A DNA stretch of 64,000 nucleotides from the NCBI RefSeq assembly GCF_000621445.1, contig NZ_KK211277.1, positions 408,373-472,372 of the forward strand, read 5' to 3'. Position 1 is the stretch's first letter; each line of letters starts with the position of its first letter. A model generated the notes under the pieces. The model saw nothing but the letters and a program-made list of their open reading frames with translations. It did not search any database and had not been told where the DNA came from. A program made the translations under genes and the position numbers. The stretch is from Alkalihalobacillus bogoriensis ATCC BAA-922. GTDB taxonomy: Bacteria > Bacillota > Bacilli > Bacillales > Bacillaceae_F. Of the stretch, positions 18,047 through 27,039 are shown piece by piece.

Positions 18047-19588
18047 TTAGTTTTGTGCTTGATAAGAAGCGTTAAATTCTTCAATAATCGCATTTCCACC
18101 TTGAGACTTCCAATTTTCAATCGCTTTTTCAAAACCGTCTTTGTCAATTTGTCCTAAAATATATTGGATAGTAGCATCGTCAATCAGTTGCTTTAATCGG
18201 TCTCCGTCTTGAATAAATGTGTCAGAATCTAGTGTGACTGTTGGGTCTGAAATTAAATAGTCATTATTTTCAAGAACAAGTACATCTGCTTTTTGGCGAA
18301 CTTCATAATCAGTATAAAGCTCATAGCGGCCTGTTGTTTCTGGTTCACCAATTTCCATTGTTAAATATGGACGGATTTCACGGTCAATGATAGCTTGGTC
18401 TGCGATATAAACTGCTTTTCCGTCTTGGACTTCATAATGCTCTCCTTCAATCCCCCAGTAAAGTGTGTTCATTACATCAGGTGAAGCTAATTTGTCATAG
18501 AATCCAAGAATTTTTAGTAACTCTTCTTCTGTTTGCACTGATGATTTCGGGAACATCATTACTTCACTAAATCCAGGAATAGCCCAAACACCAAATTCAC
18601 CATGCGGTCCTTCGACATAATTATGAACGTCAAATTCCACATCTGGGTTAAGCGCCACTGCATCGTTATAAATGGTATTTACATCTTGCATCGATCCTAC
18701 ATAAACACCAGCCGTACCATTTGCTACCATGGCAACTTGGTCGGTCTTACTTGTAACAGGGAAGTCTTGGTTAATGTATCGATTCGAATGCATTTCTCGG
18801 TAGAAATCCAATGTTTGCATATACTCATCAAACATAAATTCAGGTAGTAACTCCCCGTCTTTCACACCCCACTCATGTGGTGTTCCAAACCAAGAAGCAA
18901 TCGTTTTAAACCCACCATAAATTAAGTCACTGCGGTCTGCTAACCCAATTGTGTCATCTTTTCCAGAATCATTTGGGTCATCTTCTGTAAAGGCACGAAC
19001 CATTTCCATAAATTCATCTGTTGTTGTTGGTGCTTCTAAACCTAAGTGGTCAGCCCAATCTTTTCGGTAAATGATCCCTTGACGAGATAACGGTCTACCT
19101 TGATAAACCCCATAAATTTTTCCATCAATTGTTGTATTTTCCATAATCTCTTCATTTAAATTACTTAAATTTTCGAATTGATCTAGATACGGCCCAATTT
19201 CCCAAAATTGGTCATTTCGAATGGCATCTTTAAATTGATTCATTTGAGCAAACCCGATTCGGACAGAATCTGGGAAAGAACCTGTTGCAAAAGCAGTATT
19301 TAAACGCTCGTCGTAATTATCGTCTGGTACCCATTGAATATCAAGCTTATATCCTGTTTTTTCTTCAATCAATTCTTGTATCTTTTTATCCGGAGTTTCA
19401 GGTGTATGAAGATTCGTCATAATAGAAATTTCAAATGGTTCTTCTGAATCCGCCTGCTCTGTTGCGTCATTTGTTTCGCTATCATTATTATTCGATGTAT
19501 TTTCACTACTGTTATTACAAGCTGAAAGTAAGGCTAAAACAAGAAAAAACATACAAAACATGCTAAACGTAATTTTTGATTTAAACAT
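18047..19588 (-). CDS. ABC solute-binding lipoprotein (YtcQ/LplA type)
   Basis: 513 aa. A signal peptide with lipobox (LALLSAC) anchors it outside the membrane; an acidic Asn/Glu-rich linker follows. The length and motifs such as GIIYRKDWADHLGLEAPTT are those of the YtcQ/LplA family. It should deliver (rhamno)galacturonan oligosaccharides to the two permeases downstream. It has its own terminator and an operator-bearing promoter, so it can be made in excess over the permeases. Confidence 0.9.
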   Translation of the reverse strand: MFKSKITFSMFCMFFLVLALLSACNNSSENTSNNNDSETNDATEQADSEEPFEISIMTNLHTPETPDKKIQELIEEKTGYKLDIQWVPDDNYDERLNTAFATGSFPDSVRIGFAQMNQFKDAIRNDQFWEIGPYLDQFENLSNLNEEIMENTTIDGKIYGVYQGRPLSRQGIIYRKDWADHLGLEAPTTTDEFMEMVRAFTEDDPNDSGKDDTIGLADRSDLIYGGFKTIASWFGTPHEWGVKDGELLPEFMFDEYMQTLDFYREMHSNRYINQDFPVTSKTDQVAMVANGTAGVYVGSMQDVNTIYNDAVALNPDVEFDVHNYVEGPHGEFGVWAIPGFSEVMMFPKSSVQTEEELLKILGFYDKLASPDVMNTLYWGIEGEHYEVQDGKAVYIADQAIIDREIRPYLTMEIGEPETTGRYELYTDYEVRQKADVLVLENNDYLISDPTVTLDSDTFIQDGDRLKQLIDDATIQYILGQIDKDGFEKAIENWKSQGGNAIIEEFNASYQAQN

Positions 19589-19693
19589 TTACAAACCCCC
19601 ATCTTTTTTTGTGTTCAACTGTTATCTTCCATGTAAACCTCCACTTTGTAACCCCTTTCAAAAATCACCGCCCCCTACGTTTTTTCAAGAAAG

Positions 19694-19752
19694 TAACAAC
19701 GTTGTTAACGAAAATAATAGAGGATATAATCGGTGAAGTATATAATCAACAA
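19694..19752 (-). promoter_or_regulatory. Binding-protein promoter region with pectin operator
   Basis: The palindrome TAACAACGTTGTTA (19694-19707) lies about 105 bp before the start codon. Upstream on the minus strand, TTGTTG (19747-19752), 17 bp and TTATAT (19724-19729) form a plausible but weak promoter. The remaining part of this 317-bp gap holds a cre-like palindrome and the terminator of the next gene. Confidence 0.7.
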
Positions 19753-19759
19753 CTCATAA

Positions 19760-19773
19760 TGTAAGCCCTTACA
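19760..19773. promoter_or_regulatory. cre-like palindrome TGTAAGCCCTTACA
   Basis: Fits the cre consensus at 13 of 14 positions, but one base of the central CG is changed, which usually weakens CcpA binding. It lies just above the promoter of the binding-protein gene. A different regulator cannot be excluded. Confidence 0.4.
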
Positions 19774-19850
19774 ACCCTTTTGTTTCAAACTTTTACTACA
19801 ATCTAACATAATGATTATCCTGTTCATTCCCATTATCGATGGAAACAAAA

Positions 19851-19898
19851 AGACATCGAAAGTTCAGTTTATTATCGACAACCAAACTTCCTGATGTC
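19851..19898 (-). terminator. Terminator of the YtdP-like regulator
   Basis: AGACATC pairs with GATGTCT; an inner AAGTT/AACTT adds to the stem. The minus strand continues with a T-run. It lies 8 bp beyond the regulator stop codon. Confidence 0.75.
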
Positions 19899-19906
19899 TT
19901 CCATTT

Positions 19907-22208
19907 CTAAGGTGTCTTTTTATATTTTTCACGATATTGTCCTGGTGTCATATGTTCCTGTTTTTTAAAAGAACGAATAAAGTTTTGTGGATTTTTATAT
20001 TGCAACCGTCCAGCAATCTCCTTTACCGTCATATTCGTTTCCATTAACCATTGTTTTGCAATCGTAAAGCGATACATCGATAAATATTCTGTAAATGTGT
20101 AATTTGTTTCTTGCTTAAATACACTACTTAAGTAATTTGCATTATAGTGAAGCTGTGCTGCGCATTCTTCTAACGTAATATCTTGATCGTAATTTTTCTG
20201 AATAAGGTCAATCATTTTTTCAGATAAATTTTGAAATTGTGATTCACGGCGGTCGTGAAACACTCGAATTAATGGAGTAATCAGCCTATCTTTGAACCAT
20301 TGTTCGATTTGTTCTTTCGTATGAAAGTCCAATAGCTCTTCGTATAAAGAAGAATGTTGAACATCAATTTGTTGAAAGCTAATCCCACTTTCTTGTTTAA
20401 TAATCAATAAATTGTTTAACAACCGCATCATCGCAACCTGGTATTCCTTTGGTGATTGTGTATTTTTAAATGCTTTTGACATCCATTCTGACAAGAGCGG
20501 AGCCGCTTTTTCCTCATCGGCTAACTTAATTGCTTCCACTAATTCTTCCTCTGTTCGTTTTGGATAATCAAACAAAACTGTATGTTTTCCTGAATTTACC
20601 GTACTAAAATGAACAATGACACCGTGCCCTAATTGCATACGATGCTTTAATGCTTCAATGCCTTCTTTGTATCCTCGTTTTGCTTCTTTCAATTCCGTAA
20701 ATGGCAGACTAATTCCAATACTAACCGATATTTTTAACAGCTGACTAATGTTCATTTGGATTTTTTCGGTTACATCATACACAAGATCTTCATTGTTGGA
20801 TTGCTTTTCAAAGCCAAGGACCATAACCATGATTTGGTCGATCCAAACGACAGGAAAACGCTTTGTTTTCTCCACTGTTTCTTCTACAATATTTTTAATC
20901 GCAAAAGACATTTTTTCATGGTCAAAGCTCTCCCATTTTTGTTTATTATCATTATCCACAGTTAATGTACAAATCACCATTTCTCTCCAATTCTTTGTTA
21001 CGTCTTCTAATTGAAAATACTGAAGATTATCTTTAATTTCGTTCGTTTTATAATGGCCTGTGAATAGCCTTGTTAAAAACAATGACTTTAATTGTTGTGT
21101 ATGCTCTCGTAACTCCAATTCAAGCGATGAGTTCGATGAAAACAATTCATTAATATGTGCTTCGATAATTTCTAACTCATTCTTTTTTTTTATTTTTTTC
21201 CTCGTTTGGCCATCTTTCTTCCAAATAAGCAACAAGTTTGTTAACAGGAGAATAAAGTTTCCTGCTTATAATCCATATATAAAGACTGCATGTTAACACA
21301 ATAAAAGTAATCATTAAAAATGTAATGAGACCGATTTTTTTACTTTCCCTTGTAAGAATATCAATCGAGTTAAACGAAATATAATACCATTGGTTAAAAT
21401 CTGATTGTTGATATGTGACAGCATAAGGATAGTTTTTCGAATGAACATTAAACTGGCCCGCTTGACCTGTAAAGCCCTCTAATGAATCGATGTAATGCGT
21501 ATCAACAAGTGATTGACCGATAAGTTCTGGGTCACGGTGCACAAGGATACGAAACTGTTCATCTGTTATCATCACTTCATCAGAAAGTTCATCGACATTA
21601 ATCATCTCAGCTAAGCTACAAGTCGAAATGTTTGTGAAAGCTAACCCATATTTTGAACTTCGTTTAGGTGGAAGTTTTTTGACTAAGCTAATGGTTTGTG
21701 GACAATCACTCACAACGAGTGGGGATTCAAACTGCTCTTCATCAAGCAAAACCCACATTGTATTATGTTCTAAATCAAGATAAGACAGATATACTTCTTT
21801 ATCTGGGTGCTCATCTAACCGAGATAAACCTGCATTATTTACAAGCCAATCTTCTTGAAAATTGAGTAAAATCACTTCATCGACTTTCGTATAATAGGAA
21901 CGAATATTACTTAATTCTTGTCGTAAGTCGCGATAAATTGAAAAATCTTCTCCCAATAACGGCCGGCGAATTACCGCCTCCATTAACGAAGAATCAATCG
22001 TATTACTAACCGTATGATGTACAGTAACAAGGACTTGCTCTACGTTAGATTGAATTTGTCGAATGACTTCGACTTTTTCTTGATTAACCTTTTCTTGTAT
22101 ATGTTTTGATGATTGGGAATAGGAAAATACCCCTACAATAATGACAGGGATGATACTAATAATACTGGCAAACACAATTAGTTTTGTTAGCAAACTTTGA
22201 TTTTTCAT
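19907..22208 (-). pseudogene. ytdP: YtdP-like membrane AraC regulator, frameshifted
   Basis: Two overlapping frames make one protein of about 770 aa, the length of B. subtilis YtdP. The first frame (22208 to 21177) gives a membrane segment, an extracytoplasmic sensor domain and a second membrane segment (about 290-315). It ends in ...NEEKNKKKE at a stop. The second frame (coding from about 21190 to 19907) continues with a coiled linker, a central domain and a C-terminal AraC HTH (LEECAAQLHYNANYLSSVFK; MTPGQYREKY). The switch lies in an A9 tract (21183-21191) that follows an A7 tract; removing one A restores one frame. The start is the ATG after AAGGGAGG. It would sense pectic sugars and activate the adjacent ABC genes. 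It may be a real mutation, RNA-polymerase slippage, or a sequencing error. Confidence 0.85.
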
Positions 22209-22353
22209 TTTAAGCCTCCCTTCAACCTCATACCTTCCTACCAACCGTTGAAAGGGTTTACATTTGATTGCAAAAAAAAATAGGAATTTGGAAATTACAT
22301 AATATTTTGTTAATTATACCATGTCTTTTTAAAGGTATGTCTAGAAAAAATAC

Positions 22354-22403
22354 AAAAAGAGTCGGTTGTTCCTACCAAAAAGATGTAGAATACCGACTTT
22401 TTC
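22354..22403 (-). terminator. Terminator of the uxaC operon
   Basis: AGTCGGT (22360-22366) pairs with ACCGACT (22392-22398), with flanking A- and T-runs. Minus-strand transcripts ending after the TIM-barrel gene meet a T-rich tail. Confidence 0.8.
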
Positions 22404-22414
22404 CTTATTTTTTC

Positions 22415-23239
22415 TTATACATTTTCCCTTATGGCTTCAATATATTGCTTTATCTCTTCCATTTGTTCTCGTTTCGTATGTTCAAGTATGACATCACAAT
22501 TCGGCTTATATTTCTCTAGTAGTCTCATATATAGTGCAAGATTCATATCACCTTGTCCAGGGGTAACCGTTTCTAATAATCCCTCATCGGTTAGCTTCCG
22601 GTCCTTAATATGTCCGGCAATAATCTTTGGGCCTAAAAGTTCAAATACTTCCCTTATCACATCATCTTGTCTTGAAAAATTTGCTGATGTTAATAGGTTT
22701 CCTGGATCAATGATCACGCCAAAACTTGAACTGTTCAACTCGTCTAACACATTTTTTAACGTTTTCGCATCGTCAATTAAATGTCCCACAGCTGGTTCAA
22801 TTCCGATTATTACTCCCCATTTTTCAGCTTCTTTTTCTAGTTCTTTAAGAGTTGCTTTTAATATCAGCCAATCTTCTTTTGTTCGGTCTTGCTCTGCCAT
22901 TTTTCCTACTTCAACCGCTACAACCGCTGCTCCAAATTTCGGCGCATACTGGAGTGCTTCTTTAAAACGGACGATATTTTCTCTTCTTTTCACTTCATCT
23001 CTTTCAAATAAATGGACATAACAAGCTAAAATAGAAATCACTACATCATTTTTGTTAAATTCTTTTACTATATTTCTAACTAAACCCGGGCTCAAAAAAC
23101 CTGGTTTTTCAAACTGATAATCACTACATGCTTTCCAAAGTGCTAATTGTACATGTTCAAAGCCAAAACTACCAATCTCTTTTGCCAATTGTTGATAAGG
23201 TTTTTTTCCGAATAAATGAGCCAACACACCGACAGTCAT
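22415..23239 (-). CDS. Sugar phosphate isomerase/epimerase-like TIM barrel
   Basis: 274 aa of the xylose-isomerase-like (AP endonuclease 2) superfamily. Metal-ligand positions are visible: Glu in VIIGIEPAVGH, Asp in GVIIDPGN, His in AGHIKD, and Glu in ILEHTKR. It has no signal peptide. Last gene of the uxaC operon, 12 bp after the acetylesterase gene and behind GAGGAGG. It probably isomerises or epimerises a pectin-derived sugar; the substrate cannot be read from the sequence. Confidence 0.75.
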   Translation of the reverse strand: MTVGVLAHLFGKKPYQQLAKEIGSFGFEHVQLALWKACSDYQFEKPGFLSPGLVRNIVKEFNKNDVVISILACYVHLFERDEVKRRENIVRFKEALQYAPKFGAAVVAVEVGKMAEQDRTKEDWLILKATLKELEKEAEKWGVIIGIEPAVGHLIDDAKTLKNVLDELNSSSFGVIIDPGNLLTSANFSRQDDVIREVFELLGPKIIAGHIKDRKLTDEGLLETVTPGQGDMNLALYMRLLEKYKPNCDVILEHTKREQMEEIKQYIEAIRENV

Positions 23240-23251
23240 CTGTTCCTCCTC

Positions 23252-23905
23252 TTATAGTAGCTTTTGAGATTGAAGATTTCTTACAATTAATTTCGCTATT
23301 GTCCTTGCTCCTACTTCTGAAAAATGTGTATCATCTTGAATACCGTCTTCATAATTAGAATGATTCCGTGGGGGAAGCCACATAAATAATGTTTTCAATT
23401 CCTTTGGGCCGATGTTCTCAAACAAAACTCTACTTTCTTTCGTTACATCAATCATCGCTACCTTCTCCGACTGAGCAAGCTCTCGAATTGCAACAGGATA
23501 GTCTCCATGTGTCTCAACAAAATGTCCATCTTCAGTGAAGCTTCTTCTTTGAACCGGGGTTAGTAAAATCGGAGTGACCCCTTTAGTCTTTGCACTTGAA
23601 ATAAACTCCTTTAAGTATTGCTTAAATGTTGAAAAAGGGGTTGTAAATCGCTCATCTTGTTTTGCATCATTATGTCCAAATTGAATAAGTAATAAATCAC
23701 CTTGTTTAAAGTGTTGCTCCATGTTTTGTAATCTCCCTTCCTCAATGAAGCTTTTTGAACTTCTTCCAGAAAAGGCAAAATTTCTTATGGTTACACCAAA
23801 TAAGTAGTCACCGATAACTTGCCCCCATCCTGTCATTGGTGCACAGTCTTGCGAATAGGATGATGCGGTTGAATCACCAGCGATAAAAAGCTGTTTACCT
23901 GCCAT
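23252..23905 (-). CDS. Rhamnogalacturonan acetylesterase (CE12, SGNH)
   Basis: 217 aa. Removes acetyl groups from galacturonate residues of rhamnogalacturonan fragments. SGNH blocks are present: IAGDSTASSY (Ser nucleophile), FAFSGRSSKSF, FGHNDAK, and DDTHFSEVGA with the Asp/His pair. It resembles B. subtilis YesT/RhgT. No signal peptide, so it should act on imported oligosaccharides. It follows the SDR gene by 29 bp, with GGGAGGAG before the ATG. Confidence 0.9.
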   Translation of the reverse strand: MAGKQLFIAGDSTASSYSQDCAPMTGWGQVIGDYLFGVTIRNFAFSGRSSKSFIEEGRLQNMEQHFKQGDLLLIQFGHNDAKQDERFTTPFSTFKQYLKEFISSAKTKGVTPILLTPVQRRSFTEDGHFVETHGDYPVAIRELAQSEKVAMIDVTKESRVLFENIGPKELKTLFMWLPPRNHSNYEDGIQDDTHFSEVGARTIAKLIVRNLQSQKLL

Positions 23906-23934
23906 CGCTCTCCTCCCCTAACTCTTTATGAAAG

Positions 23935-24681
23935 TTACTGCAAAATATCAGTCGTATTTTCATGCGATACAAAACCAAGTTCCTTTTTCGCTAATGCCAT
24001 ATCCCATGGCTTTCCTGGATTATCTGAAACACCATAATACGTTCCAAACGATTGGTCAGAATCTATGGCTGCCGTAAACAACCCGACTACATCCGTTTGT
24101 GAAAGCAATGTTTTTTGAAGGCGTTCATTCGATTCAACCTCTTCTTTTGTCACACCTTTTGGAACAGAGCCAATGCGTATATTCATCACAGATAAATTTT
24201 CTTCCGTTGAGAATAAATAACCTAGTTGCTCAGATGCATACTTGAGGACGCCATAAACTCCTTTAGAACGCGGAACATCGTCCGTTGTAATTTCACGTCC
24301 AAGCAAGGAAACGCCATCAAGCTCATACACATCTGTAACATGATTAGAAGAAGCAAAAATCACTTTTGGAATTCCTTTTTGTTTTGCCGTATAGAACAAA
24401 TAATACGAAGCTTTAAAAAAGATGTCAGTCATTCGTTCAAACGTATCGACGTCCGAAATCGAGTGGGACGTTTCTGTATTTAGTAAATTAATTAGGACAT
24501 CTGCTTTAGGCATTTTCGCTTCAATGTCTTTTCTATCGGTAGCATCGACCGAAATAAAAGTAGCTTTCATCCCTATTGGCTTCTTTTTATCCATAATGAT
24601 GACATCATATTTTTCTGACAGTCCATTCGTTAAAATTTGACCTATTGTCCCTGAGCCACCGACCATTACGACTGTTTTCAT
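23935..24681 (-). CDS. NAD-dependent SDR, uronate dehydrogenase-like
   Basis: 248 aa from the second ATG (AAAGGA upstream); an ATG 27 bp earlier lacks a site. N-terminal Rossmann motif (VVMVGGSGTIGQIL), an ASSNHVTDVYEL segment like that of uronate dehydrogenases, and YGVLKYASE with the catalytic Tyr-x3-Lys. Uronate dehydrogenase oxidises galacturonate or glucuronate to the aldaro-lactone. It lies 116 bp after uxaC, so an oxidative branch beside the isomerase pathway is possible. Other sugar substrates for this extended SDR cannot be excluded. Confidence 0.65.
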   Translation of the reverse strand: MKTVVMVGGSGTIGQILTNGLSEKYDVIIMDKKKPIGMKATFISVDATDRKDIEAKMPKADVLINLLNTETSHSISDVDTFERMTDIFFKASYYLFYTAKQKGIPKVIFASSNHVTDVYELDGVSLLGREITTDDVPRSKGVYGVLKYASEQLGYLFSTEENLSVMNIRIGSVPKGVTKEEVESNERLQKTLLSQTDVVGLFTAAIDSDQSFGTYYGVSDNPGKPWDMALAKKELGFVSHENTTDILQ

Positions 24682-24797
24682 ACTTTCATCTGTCCTTTCT
24701 ATCTCCATATAGTATTAGTATCTCAACAAAGGTCAGAAAGTATGAAAGTCGCGTGCGATAACTTACGTAAATTGCTAATGATGAAAGTCACATCGTG

Positions 24798-26204
24798 TTA
24801 TTTAATAGAAAAATAGTTTTTCGCGTTAGTAAAACTTATATCTTGAACCATCTTTCCAATTAATTGTTCATCATTTGGTACTTCGCCTTTTTCGATCCAA
24901 GTCCCAAGTAAGTCACATAATATGCGGCGGAAATATTCATGCCGAGGGTACGAAAGAAAGCTTCTCGAATCGGTTAACATTCCAATAAAACTACTTAACA
25001 ACCCTAAGTTTGCTAAGTCAGTCATTTGTTTAACCATTCCATCTTTTTGATCATTAAACCACCAGCCTGAGCCAAATTGCAGTTTCCCCTTTATACCACT
25101 TCCTTGAAAATTTCCGATCGCTGTACCAATCACATAATTATAAATCGGATTTAGATGATACAAAATCGTTTTTGGTAATTCATTTTGTTTGTCGAGCTCA
25201 TTTAAAAAACCATTTAATGATTTCGCTAATGGGAGGTCATGAATGGAATCAAACCCTGTATCTGGACCTAATGTTTCAAACATTCTCTCATTGTTGTTTC
25301 GAATCGCTCCAATGTGAAGCTGCATCGCCCATCCTAAAGAAGCATACAGTTTTCCTAAATAAAGAAGAGTATACGTTTTATACTTCATTTCTTCTTGAAC
25401 TGAAATCGTTTCTCCATTCCATGCTTTCGTAAAAATACGAGATGCTTCTTCATAAGTACACGGTTCAAACGGAACATTTTCAATGCCATGATCAGAAATA
25501 CGGCAACCGACTTCATTAAAAAATTGTGCTCGTTTTTCAAGAGCCGTTAATACATCTTCATATTCTTTAATTGAGATTTTCGCAGCTTCTCCAAGTTTTC
25601 CAATATACTCTTTAAATTGGGGACGGGAAATTTCAACGGCTTTATCGGGACGAAATGTCGGCACAACGTTTGTTGTTATAGCTTCACTATTTTTTATGGT
25701 AATGTGATGTTCCAATGAATCAACGGGGTCATCGGTCGTACCAACAACCTCTACCTTGAATCGATTTAATAACTGTTGTGTCGTAAAGTCTTCCTGCTCC
25801 AGTAGATGGTTGCAATGATGCCACACTTCTTCACTCGTTTCTTCACTTAGGAGAATATCCAGATTAAAATAACGCTTTAACTCCATATGTGTCCAATGGT
25901 AAAGCGGATTACCTACAGTATGGGGAACGACTTTTGCCCATTGTTCAAACTTTTCCTTATCTGTTGCATTACCTGTAATGAAATGCTCATCTACCCCAAA
26001 CGTTCGCATCGCCCTCCATTTATAGTGGTCTCCTTCTAACCAAATTTCGTATAAGTTTGAAAAAGAGCGATTTTCCGCAATGTCTTTCGGACTTAAATGG
26101 CAATGATAATCATAAATTGGCATAGCCTTCGCAAAGTCATGATACAATTTTTTCCCAGCGTCATTATGTAACATAAAATCTTCGTGAATAAACGATGTTT
26201 TCAT
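24798..26204 (-). CDS. uxaC: Glucuronate/galacturonate isomerase
   Basis: 468 aa, standard length. Converts galacturonate to tagaturonate (and glucuronate to fructuronate) in the cytoplasm. Marks include MPIYDYHCHLSPKDIAENR at the N-terminus (metal-binding His pair), GTTDDPVDSLEHH, QLHIGAIRNNN and GMLTDSRSFLSYPRHEYFRR. First gene of uxaC-SDR-CE12-TIM barrel. The ATG follows AGGAGGGTTATA and the promoter carries a 22-bp operator. Confidence 0.96.
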   Translation of the reverse strand: MKTSFIHEDFMLHNDAGKKLYHDFAKAMPIYDYHCHLSPKDIAENRSFSNLYEIWLEGDHYKWRAMRTFGVDEHFITGNATDKEKFEQWAKVVPHTVGNPLYHWTHMELKRYFNLDILLSEETSEEVWHHCNHLLEQEDFTTQQLLNRFKVEVVGTTDDPVDSLEHHITIKNSEAITTNVVPTFRPDKAVEISRPQFKEYIGKLGEAAKISIKEYEDVLTALEKRAQFFNEVGCRISDHGIENVPFEPCTYEEASRIFTKAWNGETISVQEEMKYKTYTLLYLGKLYASLGWAMQLHIGAIRNNNERMFETLGPDTGFDSIHDLPLAKSLNGFLNELDKQNELPKTILYHLNPIYNYVIGTAIGNFQGSGIKGKLQFGSGWWFNDQKDGMVKQMTDLANLGLLSSFIGMLTDSRSFLSYPRHEYFRRILCDLLGTWIEKGEVPNDEQLIGKMVQDISFTNAKNYFSIK

Positions 26205-26217
26205 TATAACCCTCCTA

Positions 26218-26268
26218 AAAATAACAACGTTGTTATTTTGTATTAGAAAATTGAAAAGGTTGTGTCAC
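26218..26268 (-). promoter_or_regulatory. uxaC promoter with perfect 22-bp operator
   Basis: Minus strand: -35 GTGACA (26263-26268), 17-bp spacer, -10 TAATAC (26240-26245). The palindrome, core AATAACAACGTTGTTATT with two more A/T pairs on each side, fills 26218-26239 directly after the -10. This is the longest of the four pectin operators and sits in the strongest roadblock position. Confidence 0.85.
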
Positions 26269-26344
26269 TAATTATTATCTTACCTTAAATTTCCTATTAT
26301 TACAATCGAAATTTCCTGTTCTATGAACAAAAAACATAAAAAAT

Positions 26345-26740
26345 ATGACCCTCGAACAATATCAAAGTCAACTAACGAATATGAATTTACAAACCCGTTT
26401 TCTTTCAGGCCAACTCGGATATCCATTAACTGAACAAGATTTACAGAAAGTGGTGAAAAATATCGAAACACACTTTTCTGTTGTCGGAATAACCGAAGAA
26501 TTTAATGAGTCGTTATTTTTGATGAAACAACGATTTGGCTTGACCCAAACCTAATATAAAAAGCTAAATAAGTTAAAGAAAAACTCCAATTCACAAAATA
26601 GGAAAAACACATGCTCGACATGATTATGCCAATACTACTCTCGACCAACAGCTTTATTCCTTTGCGAAACAATGATTACAACAACAACTCCACCAATTCT
26701 ATCATACAAAACAATAACAAAAGGCTTCCGAACCCCTTTT
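26345..26740 (+). pseudogene. Remnant of a sulfotransferase-family gene
   Basis: A 69-codon frame (26345-26554) ends in a block beginning VVGITEEFNESLFLMK, typical of the C-terminal part of sulfotransferase family 2 proteins. After its stop, another frame at about 26630-26735 reads LDQQLYSFAKQ, stop, LQQQLHQFYHTKQ, which resembles the extreme C-terminus of the same family (LDxxLYxFAK). There is no N-terminal PAPS-binding part and no ribosome site. This is a decayed fragment on the strand opposite to its neighbours, probably left by a transferred surface-polysaccharide gene. The rest of the 835-bp gap up to 27040 shows only a hairpin/repeat and a terminator. Confidence 0.6.
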
Positions 26741-26889
26741 TCGCTTTGACGACCAATTGCTCCATTTACGATTCCTTAGTCAATTCTCTTCGCTTTTACT
26801 CTCGTTTTGTCCAATAGAACCCTTCTATTAGACACTTCTTACTCAAAACCACTCTGTATTGTCCTTATCGAACCCTATAACACACAATT

Positions 26890-26977
26890 CAAACGCCCCC
26901 CTTTAATAAAAAATAAGGGAGCGTCTTTTCGTTTATAGAATAAGCTTTCAAAGTTTCACTGCTATACCAAAATTTTT
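26890..26977. repeat. Short dispersed repeat, copy a (with hairpin)
   Basis: GGAGCGTCTTTTCGTTT (26918-26934) and AATAAGCTTTCAAAGTTTC... (26939-26977) recur at 36959-36975 and 37079-37116, where about 103 bp separate the two blocks. Here an imperfect hairpin (ACGCCCCCCTTT / AAGGGAGCGT) precedes a T-rich stretch on the plus strand. Confidence 0.6.
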
Positions 26978-26997
26978 CTTTTATGTTAAGAAATCAA

Positions 26998-27030
26998 AAG
27001 TGAGCCCCTAGTACTAAAAGAGACTCACTT
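26998..27030 (-). terminator. Terminator of the first mannan binding-protein gene
   Basis: AAGTGAG pairs with CTCACTT around a 19-nt loop; the minus strand continues TTTTGATTTCTT. It lies 10 bp beyond the stop codon. Confidence 0.75.
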
Positions 27031-27039
27031 CTATTTTGC

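Noticed and set aside
21183-21199. Programmed -1 frameshift (A AAA AAG slippery site) in the YtdP-like gene
   Set aside because: The join needs a +1 (or -2) shift; a -1 slip leads into the wrong frame. Transcriptional slippage or mutation fits better.
22249-22262. cre site before the YtdP-like gene (TGAAAGGGTTTACA)
   Set aside because: The central CG is changed to GG. It fits at 13 of 14 positions but lacks the most important pair, and no promoter is clear beside it.
22431-23021. 196-codon plus-strand frame rich in Ser and Phe
   Set aside because: It is the antisense shadow of the TIM-barrel isomerase gene, which has full family motifs and a ribosome site.
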